Of a stretch of DNA of 52,890 bases, positions 7,895 to 15,941 are shown in pieces. The first letter of the stretch is position 1. Each line of letters starts with the position of its first letter. The DNA lies in assembly GCA_031253545.1 (NCBI GenBank), contig JAIRWH010000036.1:1-52890 (forward strand), given 5' to 3'. A program made the translations under genes and the position numbers. The notes below the pieces were generated by a model. That model saw nothing but the letters and a program-made list of their open reading frames with translations, was not told the DNA's origin and did no database searches. This DNA comes from Oscillospiraceae bacterium (GTDB taxonomy: Bacteria > Bacillota > Clostridia > Oscillospirales > UBA929).

Positions 7895-9080
7895 GACGGA
7901 TTTGTTCCGTCGCGCGCACGAAAAAGCCGCGCTCTCGTTTCCGCGTATTGACCTTGTCGCGTCGGTCAACACGGAACGGGTGCTGGACGCTTTCATAAGA
8001 CACCGCGTTTCGGATGCCTGTTTCGCGTTCGGTACCGGTTACGCCTACGGCGAACGCGGGCGCGATACGTTGGATAAGCTCTGGGCAGACGTATTCTTCG
8101 CCGAGGATGCCTTGGTGCGGGTGCAGTTCGTGAGCGGCACACACGCCATAGCCTGCGCCCTTCGCGCCGCCCGTTCCGACGCGCAGGGCTATCTCTCGCT
8201 CGTGGGCGAACCGTATGACACGGTGAAACCCGCCGCGCCGTACAACTTTGTGCCTGAGGCTCCCGACGGCAAAGCGGACCGAGATGCCGTGAGGGCGGCG
8301 ATTATCCGCCATAAACCGCGCGCCGTGCTGATTCAGCGTTCCTGCGGGTATCGGCGGCGGAAAGCGTTGAGCGTGGCCGACATCGCCGAATTGGTCGGCA
8401 TTGTGAAAGACATTGACGAAGACATCGTGACGGTTTGCGACAACTGCTACGGGGAGTTCTGCGAGGAAAGCGAGCCGTGCGCGGCGGGCGTGGATATGAC
8501 GGCGGGTTCGCTCATTAAAAACCCCGGCGGCGGCCTCTGCGTGGCCGGAGGGTATATCGCCGGAAAAAAATACTGGGTGGACAAAGCGGCGCAGGCGCTC
8601 ACCGCGCCGGGCATAGGGCGCGAGTGCGGCGGCAGCCTCGGTCTGGGCAGGTCTTTATACCAGGGGCTTTTCCTCGCGCCGCACGTTACGGCGCAGGCTC
8701 TGAAAACGGCGCTCTTCGCGGCTTCACTGATGGAGCTTTTGGGTTACGAGGTCTGTCCGCGCCCGGAGGAGGAGCGGTATGAGATAACGCAGGCAATCAA
8801 GTTCGGCAGGCGCGACATATTGCTCAGTTTTGTGCGGGCCGTGCAACACGCCTCCCCGGTAGACAGCTTCGCGGAGCCGCAGCCGTGGAATATGCCCGGT
8901 TACGACGACGAGGTTGTCATGGCGGCGGGCACATTCGTGCAGGGCGCGTCTATTGAGCTCTCCTGCGACGCGCCCATGCGCGAGCCGTATACGGCGTATT
9001 TGCAGGGAGGCCTCACTTACGAATCGGGCAGGTTGGCCGTGTGGCGGGCAGCCGTGGCTTTGGAAGGCGGCGCGTTGTGA
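7884..9080 (+). CDS. Methionine gamma-lyase family PLP enzyme
   Basis: A 398-residue protein of the PLP-dependent family annotated as methionine gamma-lyase or aluminium-resistance protein. Family blocks visible are FAFGTGYAYGERGRDTLD, VQFVSGTHAIACAL, QRSCGYRRRKAL, VCDNCYGEFCE, then AGSLIKNPGGGLCVAGGYIA, whose Lys is the likely PLP Schiff-base residue. The substrate is uncertain; the family acts on sulfur amino acids. The ATG at 7884 is preceded by GAGGAG and overlaps the ACT gene by 11 nt, and the stop overlaps the ruvC start, so it is co-transcribed with both neighbours. Confidence 0.88.
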   Translation: MRSETDLFRRAHEKAALSFPRIDLVASVNTERVLDAFIRHRVSDACFAFGTGYAYGERGRDTLDKLWADVFFAEDALVRVQFVSGTHAIACALRAARSDAQGYLSLVGEPYDTVKPAAPYNFVPEAPDGKADRDAVRAAIIRHKPRAVLIQRSCGYRRRKALSVADIAELVGIVKDIDEDIVTVCDNCYGEFCEESEPCAAGVDMTAGSLIKNPGGGLCVAGGYIAGKKYWVDKAAQALTAPGIGRECGGSLGLGRSLYQGLFLAPHVTAQALKTALFAASLMELLGYEVCPRPEEERYEITQAIKFGRRDILLSFVRAVQHASPVDSFAEPQPWNMPGYDDEVVMAAGTFVQGASIELSCDAPMREPYTAYLQGGLTYESGRLAVWRAAVALEGGAL

Positions 9081-9553
9081 CGGTGCTGGGGATAGACCCG
9101 GGTTTGGCCATTTGCGGATTTGGGTTGTTGGAAACGCGCGGACGCGAAATAGCGCATATCCGCCACGGCGCGATTAGGACAAAACCCGGCGCGGCGCTCA
9201 AAGACAGGTTGCTGACAATATTCGACGACCTCACCGAGCTTATCGCGGCGTTCTCGCCGCACGAAGCGGTGGCGGAGGAGATGTTTTTCGGGAAAAACGC
9301 CAAGACGGGCTTGCCCGTGGCGCACGCGCGCGGGGTGGCGCTGCTCGCGTTGGCAAAAGCGGGGCTGCCCGTGTATGAATACAAACCCGCGCAGATAAAG
9401 CAAGCCGTGGTGGGCTACGGAAAAGCGGAGAAACGGCAAGTTATGGAGATGACGCGCTGCTTGCTGAAACTTCCGAAAATCCCGCGCCCGGACGATGCCG
9501 CCGACGCGCTTGCGGCGGCGATAACACACATCAACATGAGGGGTACGCGGTGA
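9077..9553 (+). CDS. ruvC: Holliday junction resolvase RuvC
   Basis: A 158-residue endonuclease that cuts Holliday junctions in recombination repair. The N-terminal VLGIDPGLAICGFG holds the first catalytic Asp, AEEMFFGKNAKTGLPVAHARG carries the next acidic residue, and PRPDDAADALAAAI supplies the C-terminal acidic pair. The GTG at 9077 forms a GTGA overlap with the upstream stop and is only two codons before the conserved core, so it is preferred over the longer ATG frame starting at 9041. It directly precedes ruvA, the standard Clostridia order. Confidence 0.95.
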   Translation: MTVLGIDPGLAICGFGLLETRGREIAHIRHGAIRTKPGAALKDRLLTIFDDLTELIAAFSPHEAVAEEMFFGKNAKTGLPVAHARGVALLALAKAGLPVYEYKPAQIKQAVVGYGKAEKRQVMEMTRCLLKLPKIPRPDDAADALAAAITHINMRGTR

Positions 9554-10156
9554 ATGTTTTATTACATATCGGGCAATGTTGAGCTTATCGAAAAAGGGTT
9601 GGCGGTGGTTGACGCAGGCGGTGTCGGCTACGCGCTCAACGCGCCGCTTTCCACCTTGGCGAAAATAAAGAAGGGCGAAAAGGCGCGCTTATATACCTAT
9701 ATGCACATACGCGAAGACGCGGCGGAGCTGTACGGTTTCCTCACGCTTGCCGAACTGACGGCGTTTCGTCAGCTTTTGAGCGTGTCGGGCGTGGGGCCGA
9801 GGGTGGCGCTGGGGCTGCTTTCCGTGCTTTCCTCGGAAAAGCTCGCTCTCGCCTTGCTGCAAGGCGATGAAAAAGCGTTGACGCAAGCGCCGGGCGTGGG
9901 TAAAAAACTGGCGCAGCGTATGATATTGGAGCTGAAAGATAAGCTCGGAGCCTCGGACATGGGCGGCCTTTCGCGGCAAGGCGCGCCCGGCGCGGCAACG
10001 GGGGGCGGCAAATTGGCCGAAGCCCACGCCGCCCTGCTCGTGCTCGGCTATTCGCCGGCGGAGGCCGCGTCCGCGTTGCAAGGCGCGGACGAGGAGGGAC
10101 TGCCGCTTGAAGAGATTGTGCGCGCGGCGCTGAAAAAGGCATCCGGCTTGCGGTAA
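9554..10156 (+). CDS. ruvA: Holliday junction DNA helicase subunit RuvA
   Basis: A 200-residue junction-binding subunit that loads RuvB. The N-terminal OB fold begins MFYYISGNVELIEKG, the helix-hairpin-helix region contains VSGVGPRVALGLLS and APGVGKKLAQRMILELKDK, and the flexible linker (GAPGAATGGG) leads to the C-terminal RuvB-contacting domain ALLVLGYSPAEAASAL. The ATG follows the ruvC stop with no gap. Confidence 0.96.
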   Translation: MFYYISGNVELIEKGLAVVDAGGVGYALNAPLSTLAKIKKGEKARLYTYMHIREDAAELYGFLTLAELTAFRQLLSVSGVGPRVALGLLSVLSSEKLALALLQGDEKALTQAPGVGKKLAQRMILELKDKLGASDMGGLSRQGAPGAATGGGKLAEAHAALLVLGYSPAEAASALQGADEEGLPLEEIVRAALKKASGLR

Positions 10157-10258
10157 TGCCGCGGGGGCCTGCGCCGCGAGACTCCCTCCCGCCGGGGCGG
10201 AGAGGGGCGAAACTCCCCGTTTGTAATATCCAAAGCAACGACAGAAGGAGGTATGCCT

Positions 10259-11332
10259 ATGGCCATTGATTTTGACGACCCGATAATCGAGTACGCCGGC
10301 ACCGAGGACGAGGAGCGCCTTGTGGCAAAGCAACTTCTGCGCTCGGACGCTTCGGAGAATACGTTGCGCCCCAAGACGCTGGCGGAGTACACCGGGCAGG
10401 AAAAGAACAAGGAGAACTTGTCCGTATTTATAAAAGCGGCCCGCATGAGAAACGAGGCGCTCGACCATGTGTTGCTTTACGGCCCGCCGGGTTTGGGGAA
10501 AACCACGCTGGCGAGCGTGATTGCCAACGAAATGGGCGTGAATATCCGCATGACCACCGGGCCTATCTTGGAAAAACCCGGCGACCTCGTGTCGCTCCTG
10601 ACCAACTTAGACGACCAAGAGGTTTTGTTTATAGACGAGATTCACAGGTTGAACGCGAATGTGCAGGAGATACTCTACCCGGCGATGGAAGATTACAGGA
10701 TTGACCTGATTATCGGCAAAGGGCCGGGCGCGCGGGTGTTGCCGCTGCCGCTGAAACGCTTTTCGCTCATCGGGGCGACCACCCGTTCCGGGCAGCTGAA
10801 AAAGCCCCTGCGCGACCGATTCGGCATACAAATGCTCTTGGAGCTCTATACGCCGGAAGAGCTGGCGCGTATAGTAAAACGGAGCGCGGATATACTCGCC
10901 GTGCCCATAGACGGCGACGGCGCGCTCGAAATAGCCTCGCGTTCGCGCGGGACGCCGCGCGTGGCAAACAGGATATTAAAGCGCGTGCGCGATTTCGCGC
11001 AAGCCAAGGCCGACGGCGGCATAACGCGCGAGGTGGCCGATATGGCCATGAACTTTTTGGATATTGATAAGCTGGGTTTAGATACCACCGACAGGCGACT
11101 GATGACATCCATAATCCGCAATTTCGGCGGGGGGCCGGTGGGGCTTGAGACGTTGGCCGCCACCGTGGGCGAAGAGGCGATTACGCTTGAAGACGTATGC
11201 GAGCCGTATCTCATGCAGCAAGGGTTTCTGACCCGCACACCGCGGGGCCGTTGCGTCACGGAAAGGGCGTATAGACACTTGGGTCTGCCTTTCTCCGCCG
11301 CCGGGCAGATGAACTTTTCGGACGTTGAGTAG
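10259..11332 (+). CDS. ruvB: Holliday junction branch-migration ATPase RuvB
   Basis: An AAA+ motor of 357 residues that drives branch migration with RuvA. The Walker [10 protein letters not shown], Walker [12 protein letters not shown], sensor 1 GATTRSG and a C-terminal winged helix ([17 protein letters not shown]) are all present. Two ATGs lie close together at 10253 and 10259; AAGGAGG ends at 10251, only 1 nt before the first but 7 nt before the second, so 10259 is chosen. It is separated from ruvA by about 100 bp and may have its own promoter. Confidence 0.96.
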   Translation: MAIDFDDPIIEYAGTEDEERLVAKQLLRSDASENTLRPKTLAEYTGQEKNKENLSVFIKAARMRNEALDHVLLYGPPGLGKTTLASVIANEMGVNIRMTTGPILEKPGDLVSLLTNLDDQEVLFIDEIHRLNANVQEILYPAMEDYRIDLIIGKGPGARVLPLPLKRFSLIGATTRSGQLKKPLRDRFGIQMLLELYTPEELARIVKRSADILAVPIDGDGALEIASRSRGTPRVANRILKRVRDFAQAKADGGITREVADMAMNFLDIDKLGLDTTDRRLMTSIIRNFGGGPVGLETLAATVGEEAITLEDVCEPYLMQQGFLTRTPRGRCVTERAYRHLGLPFSAAGQMNFSDVE

Positions 11333-11362
11333 ACGGCGGCAAGGGAAAGGGCGCGCGATATA

Positions 11363-12703
11363 ATGGGGAAGTATTTCGGCACAGACGGCGTGAGGGGTAT
11401 CGCCAACGAAGGCTTGGACCCGGAACTCGCTTTCAGGCTCGGTCACGCGGCGGCGACCGCGCTGACAGACGAGGCGGGCGGCCGGCAAGACATTATCATT
11501 GGAAAAGACACGCGCATATCGTCCGATATGCTGGAAGCCGCGCTTGCCGCGGGTGTGGCGTCCGCCGGAGCGCGCGCCGTGCTGCTCGGTGTGGCGCCCA
11601 CTCCGGCCGTGGCGTTCGCCGCGAAGGAAAACGGCGCGGCGGGCATTGTCATCAGCGCCTCGCACAATCCGTATGAATATAACGGCATCAAGATTATAGA
11701 CAGGCAGGGTTACAAATTGCCGGACAAAACCGAGGAACGCGTGGAGGCGCTCATGGGGGAAACTCCCGCCTTAAAGAAAGGCCGCGAAATCGGCGGCATT
11801 GTACGCGACACGGCGCTCCTTGACGCTTATTGCGATTCGCTGTTGCGCGCGGCGGACGGCGGCAAGTATTCGGGGCTTTCCGCGGTATTCGACTGCGCCA
11901 ACGGCGCCGCCTGCGCCACGGCCGAGCGCGTATTCGGGAAAATAGGGTTAAAGCGGCGCGGATTTATCAACACGGCGCCCGACGGAGCGAATATCAACAA
12001 TCGCTGCGGTTCCACCAACCGCGCCGCCTTGTGCGAGGCGGTGCTCGCAGGGGGGTACGACGTTGGGCTTGCCTTCGACGGCGATGCCGACCGATGCCTT
12101 GCCGCAGACGAGGGCGGCGCGCCAATGGACGGCGACGCTATGCTCGCGCTGCTCGCGCTCGGAGAGCGGAAGGCCGGCCTCTTGGAGCGCGACACCTTGG
12201 TTACCACAATCATGAGCAACTTCGGGCTTTATGAATGGGGAAAGCGCGAGGGCGCGGTAATCAAGACGGTGAAAGTGGGAGACCGCTATGTGCTTGAAGA
12301 AATGCTCGCCGGCGGCTATTCCGTGGGCGGGGAAAACTCCGGCCATGTAATCTTCCTCAAATACGCCACTACAGGCGACGGTCAGCTCACGGCGCTGAAA
12401 CTGCTCTCGCTGCTCGGAGAAAGCGGCGCTGCCGCCTCGGTTTTGGCAAAGACGGTGAGCATTTACCCGCAAGTCTTGATAAACGTGGCGGTGACCCCGC
12501 GCGCAAAAGAACGCTGGGAATCCGACGCGCGTGTGCGCGAGGAAATCGGCAAGGCCGAAGCCGCCCTGCGCGGGCACGGGCGTGTGCTCGTGCGGGCTTC
12601 CGGCACGGAAAACCTTGTGAGGGTAATGCTCGAAGGCAAAGAACAGGCGACCGTCGAGAGCCTGGCGCGAAACATCGCGTCCGGCATCGAGGTTTTGTGT
12701 TGA
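11363..12703 (+). CDS. glmM: Phosphoglucosamine mutase
   Basis: A 446-residue enzyme interconverting glucosamine-6-phosphate and glucosamine-1-phosphate for peptidoglycan precursors. It begins MGKYFGTDGVRGIANE, has the phosphoserine loop GIVISASHNPYEYNGIK, the metal site AFDGDADRC, the sugar-binding GGENSGHVIF and the phosphate-binding RASGTENLVRVM. Length and motif order are typical. It starts 30 bp after ruvB and its end faces the leftward cheX gene across 10 bp. Confidence 0.96.
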   Translation: MGKYFGTDGVRGIANEGLDPELAFRLGHAAATALTDEAGGRQDIIIGKDTRISSDMLEAALAAGVASAGARAVLLGVAPTPAVAFAAKENGAAGIVISASHNPYEYNGIKIIDRQGYKLPDKTEERVEALMGETPALKKGREIGGIVRDTALLDAYCDSLLRAADGGKYSGLSAVFDCANGAACATAERVFGKIGLKRRGFINTAPDGANINNRCGSTNRAALCEAVLAGGYDVGLAFDGDADRCLAADEGGAPMDGDAMLALLALGERKAGLLERDTLVTTIMSNFGLYEWGKREGAVIKTVKVGDRYVLEEMLAGGYSVGGENSGHVIFLKYATTGDGQLTALKLLSLLGESGAAASVLAKTVSIYPQVLINVAVTPRAKERWESDARVREEIGKAEAALRGHGRVLVRASGTENLVRVMLEGKEQATVESLARNIASGIEVLC

Positions 12704-12713
12704 GCGGCGGCGC

Positions 12714-13163
12714 TCAGTAGACGAGTTTGATGTGTATCAGCGAACCGGCGCACTCTAACGCCGCGTCAAACACACTGACCCGTTGTTTGGCAAACAAAGA
12801 CATGCCGTCGCCCTTTATCACAAGGGGCGTGGTGAGCGAGAAGGCGTAATCGGAGCCGCCGAGCCGCAGTTTCGCGCTCCCGGCGGTCATGTTGACAATC
12901 TCGCAGGCCGTATCCGTTATATCCGCGTCCGTCACATCGTCCGCGCCGGTCATGAGGGTGTAAACCTCGCGCATGGCGGCTTCGCTTGCGTGAATGAGCA
13001 GCAGGCCGTGTTTTTGCCCGGCAAGGGTCATCATGCCGGCCACGGCGCAAAGGGTTTCGCCGGGACGGACGGACACGGGGTGGTACTGCGCCCCGGTGCT
13101 CACGGCGAGTACCTCGGCAAGGGCATCGGAGAAGATGCCGCAAAGTTCCGGCGGTGCGCTCAT
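12714..13163 (-). CDS. cheX: CheX-family chemotaxis phosphatase
   Basis: A 149-residue protein of the CheX/CheC fold that dephosphorylates CheY-P. The ACEIVNMTAGSAK block has the E-x-x-N pair used for catalysis. The start at 13163 has AGGAGGCGG just upstream and overlaps the cheY stop by ATGA; the longer GTG frame is unlikely. It is the last gene of the leftward operon and should end the CheY signal where CheZ is absent, as in Firmicutes. Confidence 0.85.
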   Translation of the reverse strand: MSAPPELCGIFSDALAEVLAVSTGAQYHPVSVRPGETLCAVAGMMTLAGQKHGLLLIHASEAAMREVYTLMTGADDVTDADITDTACEIVNMTAGSAKLRLGGSDYAFSLTTPLVIKGDGMSLFAKQRVSVFDAALECAGSLIHIKLVY

Positions 13164-13537
13164 ACAGAGCCGCCTCCTATACACTCCAAGATTTTTGATT
13201 CGAGCTCTTCCACGCTGAAGGGCTTTGTGAGGTAATTGCCCGCCCCGGCTTTCACGGCGGCCACAATGCTGGTCTTTTGACCTTCGGTGGTGACCATCAT
13301 CACGGGTATATGCCTGTATTTTTCGTCGGCTTTTAGGGCGACAAGCACATCGTAGCCGCTCATCTCGGGCATATTCCAGTCAAGCAGCACCAAGTCTATG
13401 CTCTCGTATGACTCGGTCACTTTCTCCAAGGCCTCCACCCCGTCGCACGCCTCGATTGACTCCATGTGAAGCACGTCGGCGGCGGCCTTGATGATTTTCC
13501 TGATGGCGGACGAGTCGTCAACTATGAGCAGTTTCAT
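13160..13537 (-). CDS. cheY: Chemotaxis response regulator CheY
   Basis: A 125-residue stand-alone receiver. MKLLIVDDSSAIRKII supplies the acidic pair (Asp7, Asp8), LVLLDWNMPEMSGYD the phospho-acceptor Asp53, MMVTTEG the conserved Thr, and YLTKPFS the Lys. There is no output domain, as expected of CheY. The ATG at 13537 follows a GGAGAGGAG stretch and lies within the last codons of cheR. Confidence 0.9.
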   Translation of the reverse strand: MKLLIVDDSSAIRKIIKAAADVLHMESIEACDGVEALEKVTESYESIDLVLLDWNMPEMSGYDVLVALKADEKYRHIPVMMVTTEGQKTSIVAAVKAGAGNYLTKPFSVEELESKILECIGGGSV

Positions 13538-14423
13538 TGCCTTGCTCCTCTCCGGGCGCGCGCCCCTTTTTTGTGTAGTAGGTGAGGTTTTCATGGTGGC
13601 GGGTGTCGTAGCCTTCGTCGAAAAGACCGATAAACACATAGTTGCCCGTGAGCAGTATTCCGGTATCCGCGAGCGCGCCGCGCAGGTTGGCGAGCACTTT
13701 TTTCTTTGTGTCGTCGTTGAAGTAGATGAGCACATAGCGGCAGAAGATGATGTCGAAAGGACCGAGGGCGCGGCAGGTGTCGAGCAGGTTGAAACGGCTG
13801 AATGTGACGGCGTCGCGGATAAGGGGGTCAATGTCGAACGCGGAGTCGCTTTGGGTGAAGTATTTGTTTTTGTAATAGTCGCTCAGGCCGCGCCTTATGC
13901 CGATTCTGTCGTACCTGCCTTTCCGCGCGATGCCGAGCACACGCTCGCATATATCCGTGGCGACGAACTCAAAGCGCGAGAGGTCAACGCCGCGGGCCTT
14001 GTGGGTTGAGAGGTAATCGTGTACGCACATGACGGCGGAATATATCTCCTGACCCGTGGAGGCCGCCGCGCTCCAGATTCTCACGCGCTTTTTCGCGCCG
14101 GACGCCAATTGCTCCGTGAACTTCGGCAGCAGCTTGTTTTTCAGAAAGACCCACGGCGCTTCGTCTCGGAACCACAGCGTCTCGTTGGTGGTAATGGCGT
14201 CAATGACCTTCTGGCGCAATATAGGGGACGCGCGGCTTTTCAGTATGGCGTAAAGCTCCTCCAAGCTGCCCGCGCCCGCTTCGAGCATCAGCCGCGAGAG
14301 CCTGGTCTCAAACAGATAGGACTTTTCCGGGGGCACAAAAACGCCGCATATGTCCATGACATAGTCGCGGAGAAGCATATATTCGCGGCTGTCAATCTGA
14401 CTGCCGGTTTGCAGGGTATCCAT
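13518..14423 (-). CDS. cheR: Chemotaxis protein methyltransferase CheR
   Basis: A 301-residue SAM-dependent enzyme that methylates glutamates on chemoreceptors. The N-terminal all-helical domain (REYMLLRDYVMDICGVFVPP) is followed by TTNETLWFRD, the SAM-binding loop IWSAAASTGQEIYS, FVATDICERVLGIARKG, and the late FDIIFCRYVLIYFND block. The start MDTLQTGSQ at 14423 is 5 bp after the cheB stop; the frame upstream lies inside cheB. The presence of CheR implies methylated receptors elsewhere in the genome. Confidence 0.93.
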   Translation of the reverse strand: MDTLQTGSQIDSREYMLLRDYVMDICGVFVPPEKSYLFETRLSRLMLEAGAGSLEELYAILKSRASPILRQKVIDAITTNETLWFRDEAPWVFLKNKLLPKFTEQLASGAKKRVRIWSAAASTGQEIYSAVMCVHDYLSTHKARGVDLSRFEFVATDICERVLGIARKGRYDRIGIRRGLSDYYKNKYFTQSDSAFDIDPLIRDAVTFSRFNLLDTCRALGPFDIIFCRYVLIYFNDDTKKKVLANLRGALADTGILLTGNYVFIGLFDEGYDTRHHENLTYYTKKGRAPGEEQGNETAHS

Positions 14424-14427
14424 AAGC

Positions 14428-15462
14428 CTACACCACCATGTCAAACAGTTTTTCAATCTCCGGGGGTATATCGTGCAACGCGAGGATTTTATCCACACAT
14501 CCGCTCTCCACGGCGGCGCGGGGCATGCCGTATACCACGCACGTTTCTTCGTTTTGGGCGAAACAGACGCAGTTGCATTTTTGTTTGAGCGCGCCCAGCC
14601 CTCTCGCGCCGTCCGAACCCATGCCCGTGAGTATGACGGTTAGGATACCGGCCTTGCCGAGGGATTCGGAAACGGACTCAAAGAGCGTATCGGCGGCGGG
14701 GCGAACTCCGTTTTTCGGCGGAGAGCCGTCTAATAATATCTTCCCGCCCGGCTCGAGCAGCATATGCACATTACCCGGAGCCATATATACGGTGCCCGCG
14801 GAGATACTCTCCCCGTTTTCCGCCACCTTCACCCTGAGCGCGGACTTTTGGTTCAGGTGCCCGGCGAGGGTGCCCGTGAAGTAGTGGGGTATATGCTGGA
14901 CAAGCAGAATCGGCGCGGGTAAATCGGCGCTCATGCGGGAAAAAATGGCTTCAAGAGCCACCGGGCCGCCTGTGGAGGAAGCGATTAGGATAAGGTCGGG
15001 GTTATGCAAGGTCTTTTTCCTGTGGGCTTTTTGCCAATGGCCGTCTTGCCGGGCAGGCCGGCGGGAGCGGGAAAACGGTTCTTTGAGTATATCGAGCATT
15101 TTGCCCTTGATGAGGTCCACGTTGCCCGAATAGCTCTCATAGATGGGTTTGATAATACATTCCGACGCGCCGAGCGCGAGCGCCTCGGCGCAAAGGCGGC
15201 TGTTTGTGGGCGAGGGACGCGCGGTGACAAGCGCGTGCGAATGGGGCATGACGCGCTTGCACTCGGAAATGAGGGCGTGTAAGCCCGGAGGGGAGATTTC
15301 CGCGTCAATGAGAACGATGTCATAATTGCGCCGCCGCATAAAAGCCCGCGCTTCCTCTCCCGAAGAAACAAGGTCGAGCACGGCCGAACCGCCAAGCTCG
15401 TACATGGCTTTGGCAAAAATCTTCTTGTAGATGACGGAACCGTCGGCAAGCAGTATCCTCAA
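14428..15462 (-). CDS. cheB: Chemotaxis glutamate methylesterase CheB
   Basis: About 344 residues: a receiver domain followed by the methylesterase that removes receptor methyl groups. The receiver keeps YDIVLIDAEISP (phospho-acceptor Asp) and CIIKPIY (Lys). The esterase triad is visible as Ser in IASSTGGPVAL, His in LVQHIPHYF and Asp in GMGSDGARGL. No ATG lies near the expected N terminus; the TTG at 15462, giving LRILLADGS, fits the family best but has no clear ribosome binding site, so the start is tentative. CheW ends about 50 bp upstream. Confidence 0.88.
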   Translation of the reverse strand: MRILLADGSVIYKKIFAKAMYELGGSAVLDLVSSGEEARAFMRRRNYDIVLIDAEISPPGLHALISECKRVMPHSHALVTARPSPTNSRLCAEALALGASECIIKPIYESYSGNVDLIKGKMLDILKEPFSRSRRPARQDGHWQKAHRKKTLHNPDLILIASSTGGPVALEAIFSRMSADLPAPILLVQHIPHYFTGTLAGHLNQKSALRVKVAENGESISAGTVYMAPGNVHMLLEPGGKILLDGSPPKNGVRPAADTLFESVSESLGKAGILTVILTGMGSDGARGLGALKQKCNCVCFAQNEETCVVYGMPRAAVESGCVDKILALHDIPPEIEKLFDMVV

Positions 15463-15512
15463 ATGGGAGAGGTCTATGTCAATACCCCCCGTTGTGTGGC
15501 GCCGGTGCCGCG

Positions 15513-15941
15513 CTAAGAGGTGAAGCGGGCAATAATGGCGCGTATGTCGAGAATCCTGTAAAGTTTTGAGCCGTGCTCGGCGATACCGCCGATAATACCG
15601 CCTCCCGCCAATTCCGCTTCGGGAGGCAAGGGTTGCACGGAACCCGGGTCTACTATCTCGCAAGCCGCGCTGATGAGCAGACCCATTTGGTCGCCGCTCT
15701 CGGTAATATCCTTGAAGACAACCGCGTCGGAAACCGCGCCGGGTTGTTCGCGGCAGGCGCGGCCGAGGAGGGCATCCATGTCGAGGAGCGTGACCACTTT
15801 GCCCCTGATGTTGACAATGCCGGCTATGGTGCTGTCCGCGGCGCGCACGGGTGTCGGCTCCAATCGGCGCATTACCGCCTGCACACACTCAATATCGGCG
15901 GCGTAAAGCTCGCCCGCGGCCACAAAACTCAGCACTCTCAT
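15513..15941 (-). CDS. cheW: Chemotaxis coupling protein CheW
   Basis: A 142-residue SH3-like adaptor that couples receptors to CheA. Family signatures are AADIECVQAVMRRLEPTPV, IAGIVNIRGKVVTLLDM and MGLLISAACEIVDPG. Its ATG overlaps the cheA stop by 4 nt (ATGA). Confidence 0.92.
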   Translation of the reverse strand: MRVLSFVAAGELYAADIECVQAVMRRLEPTPVRAADSTIAGIVNIRGKVVTLLDMDALLGRACREQPGAVSDAVVFKDITESGDQMGLLISAACEIVDPGSVQPLPPEAELAGGGIIGGIAEHGSKLYRILDIRAIIARFTS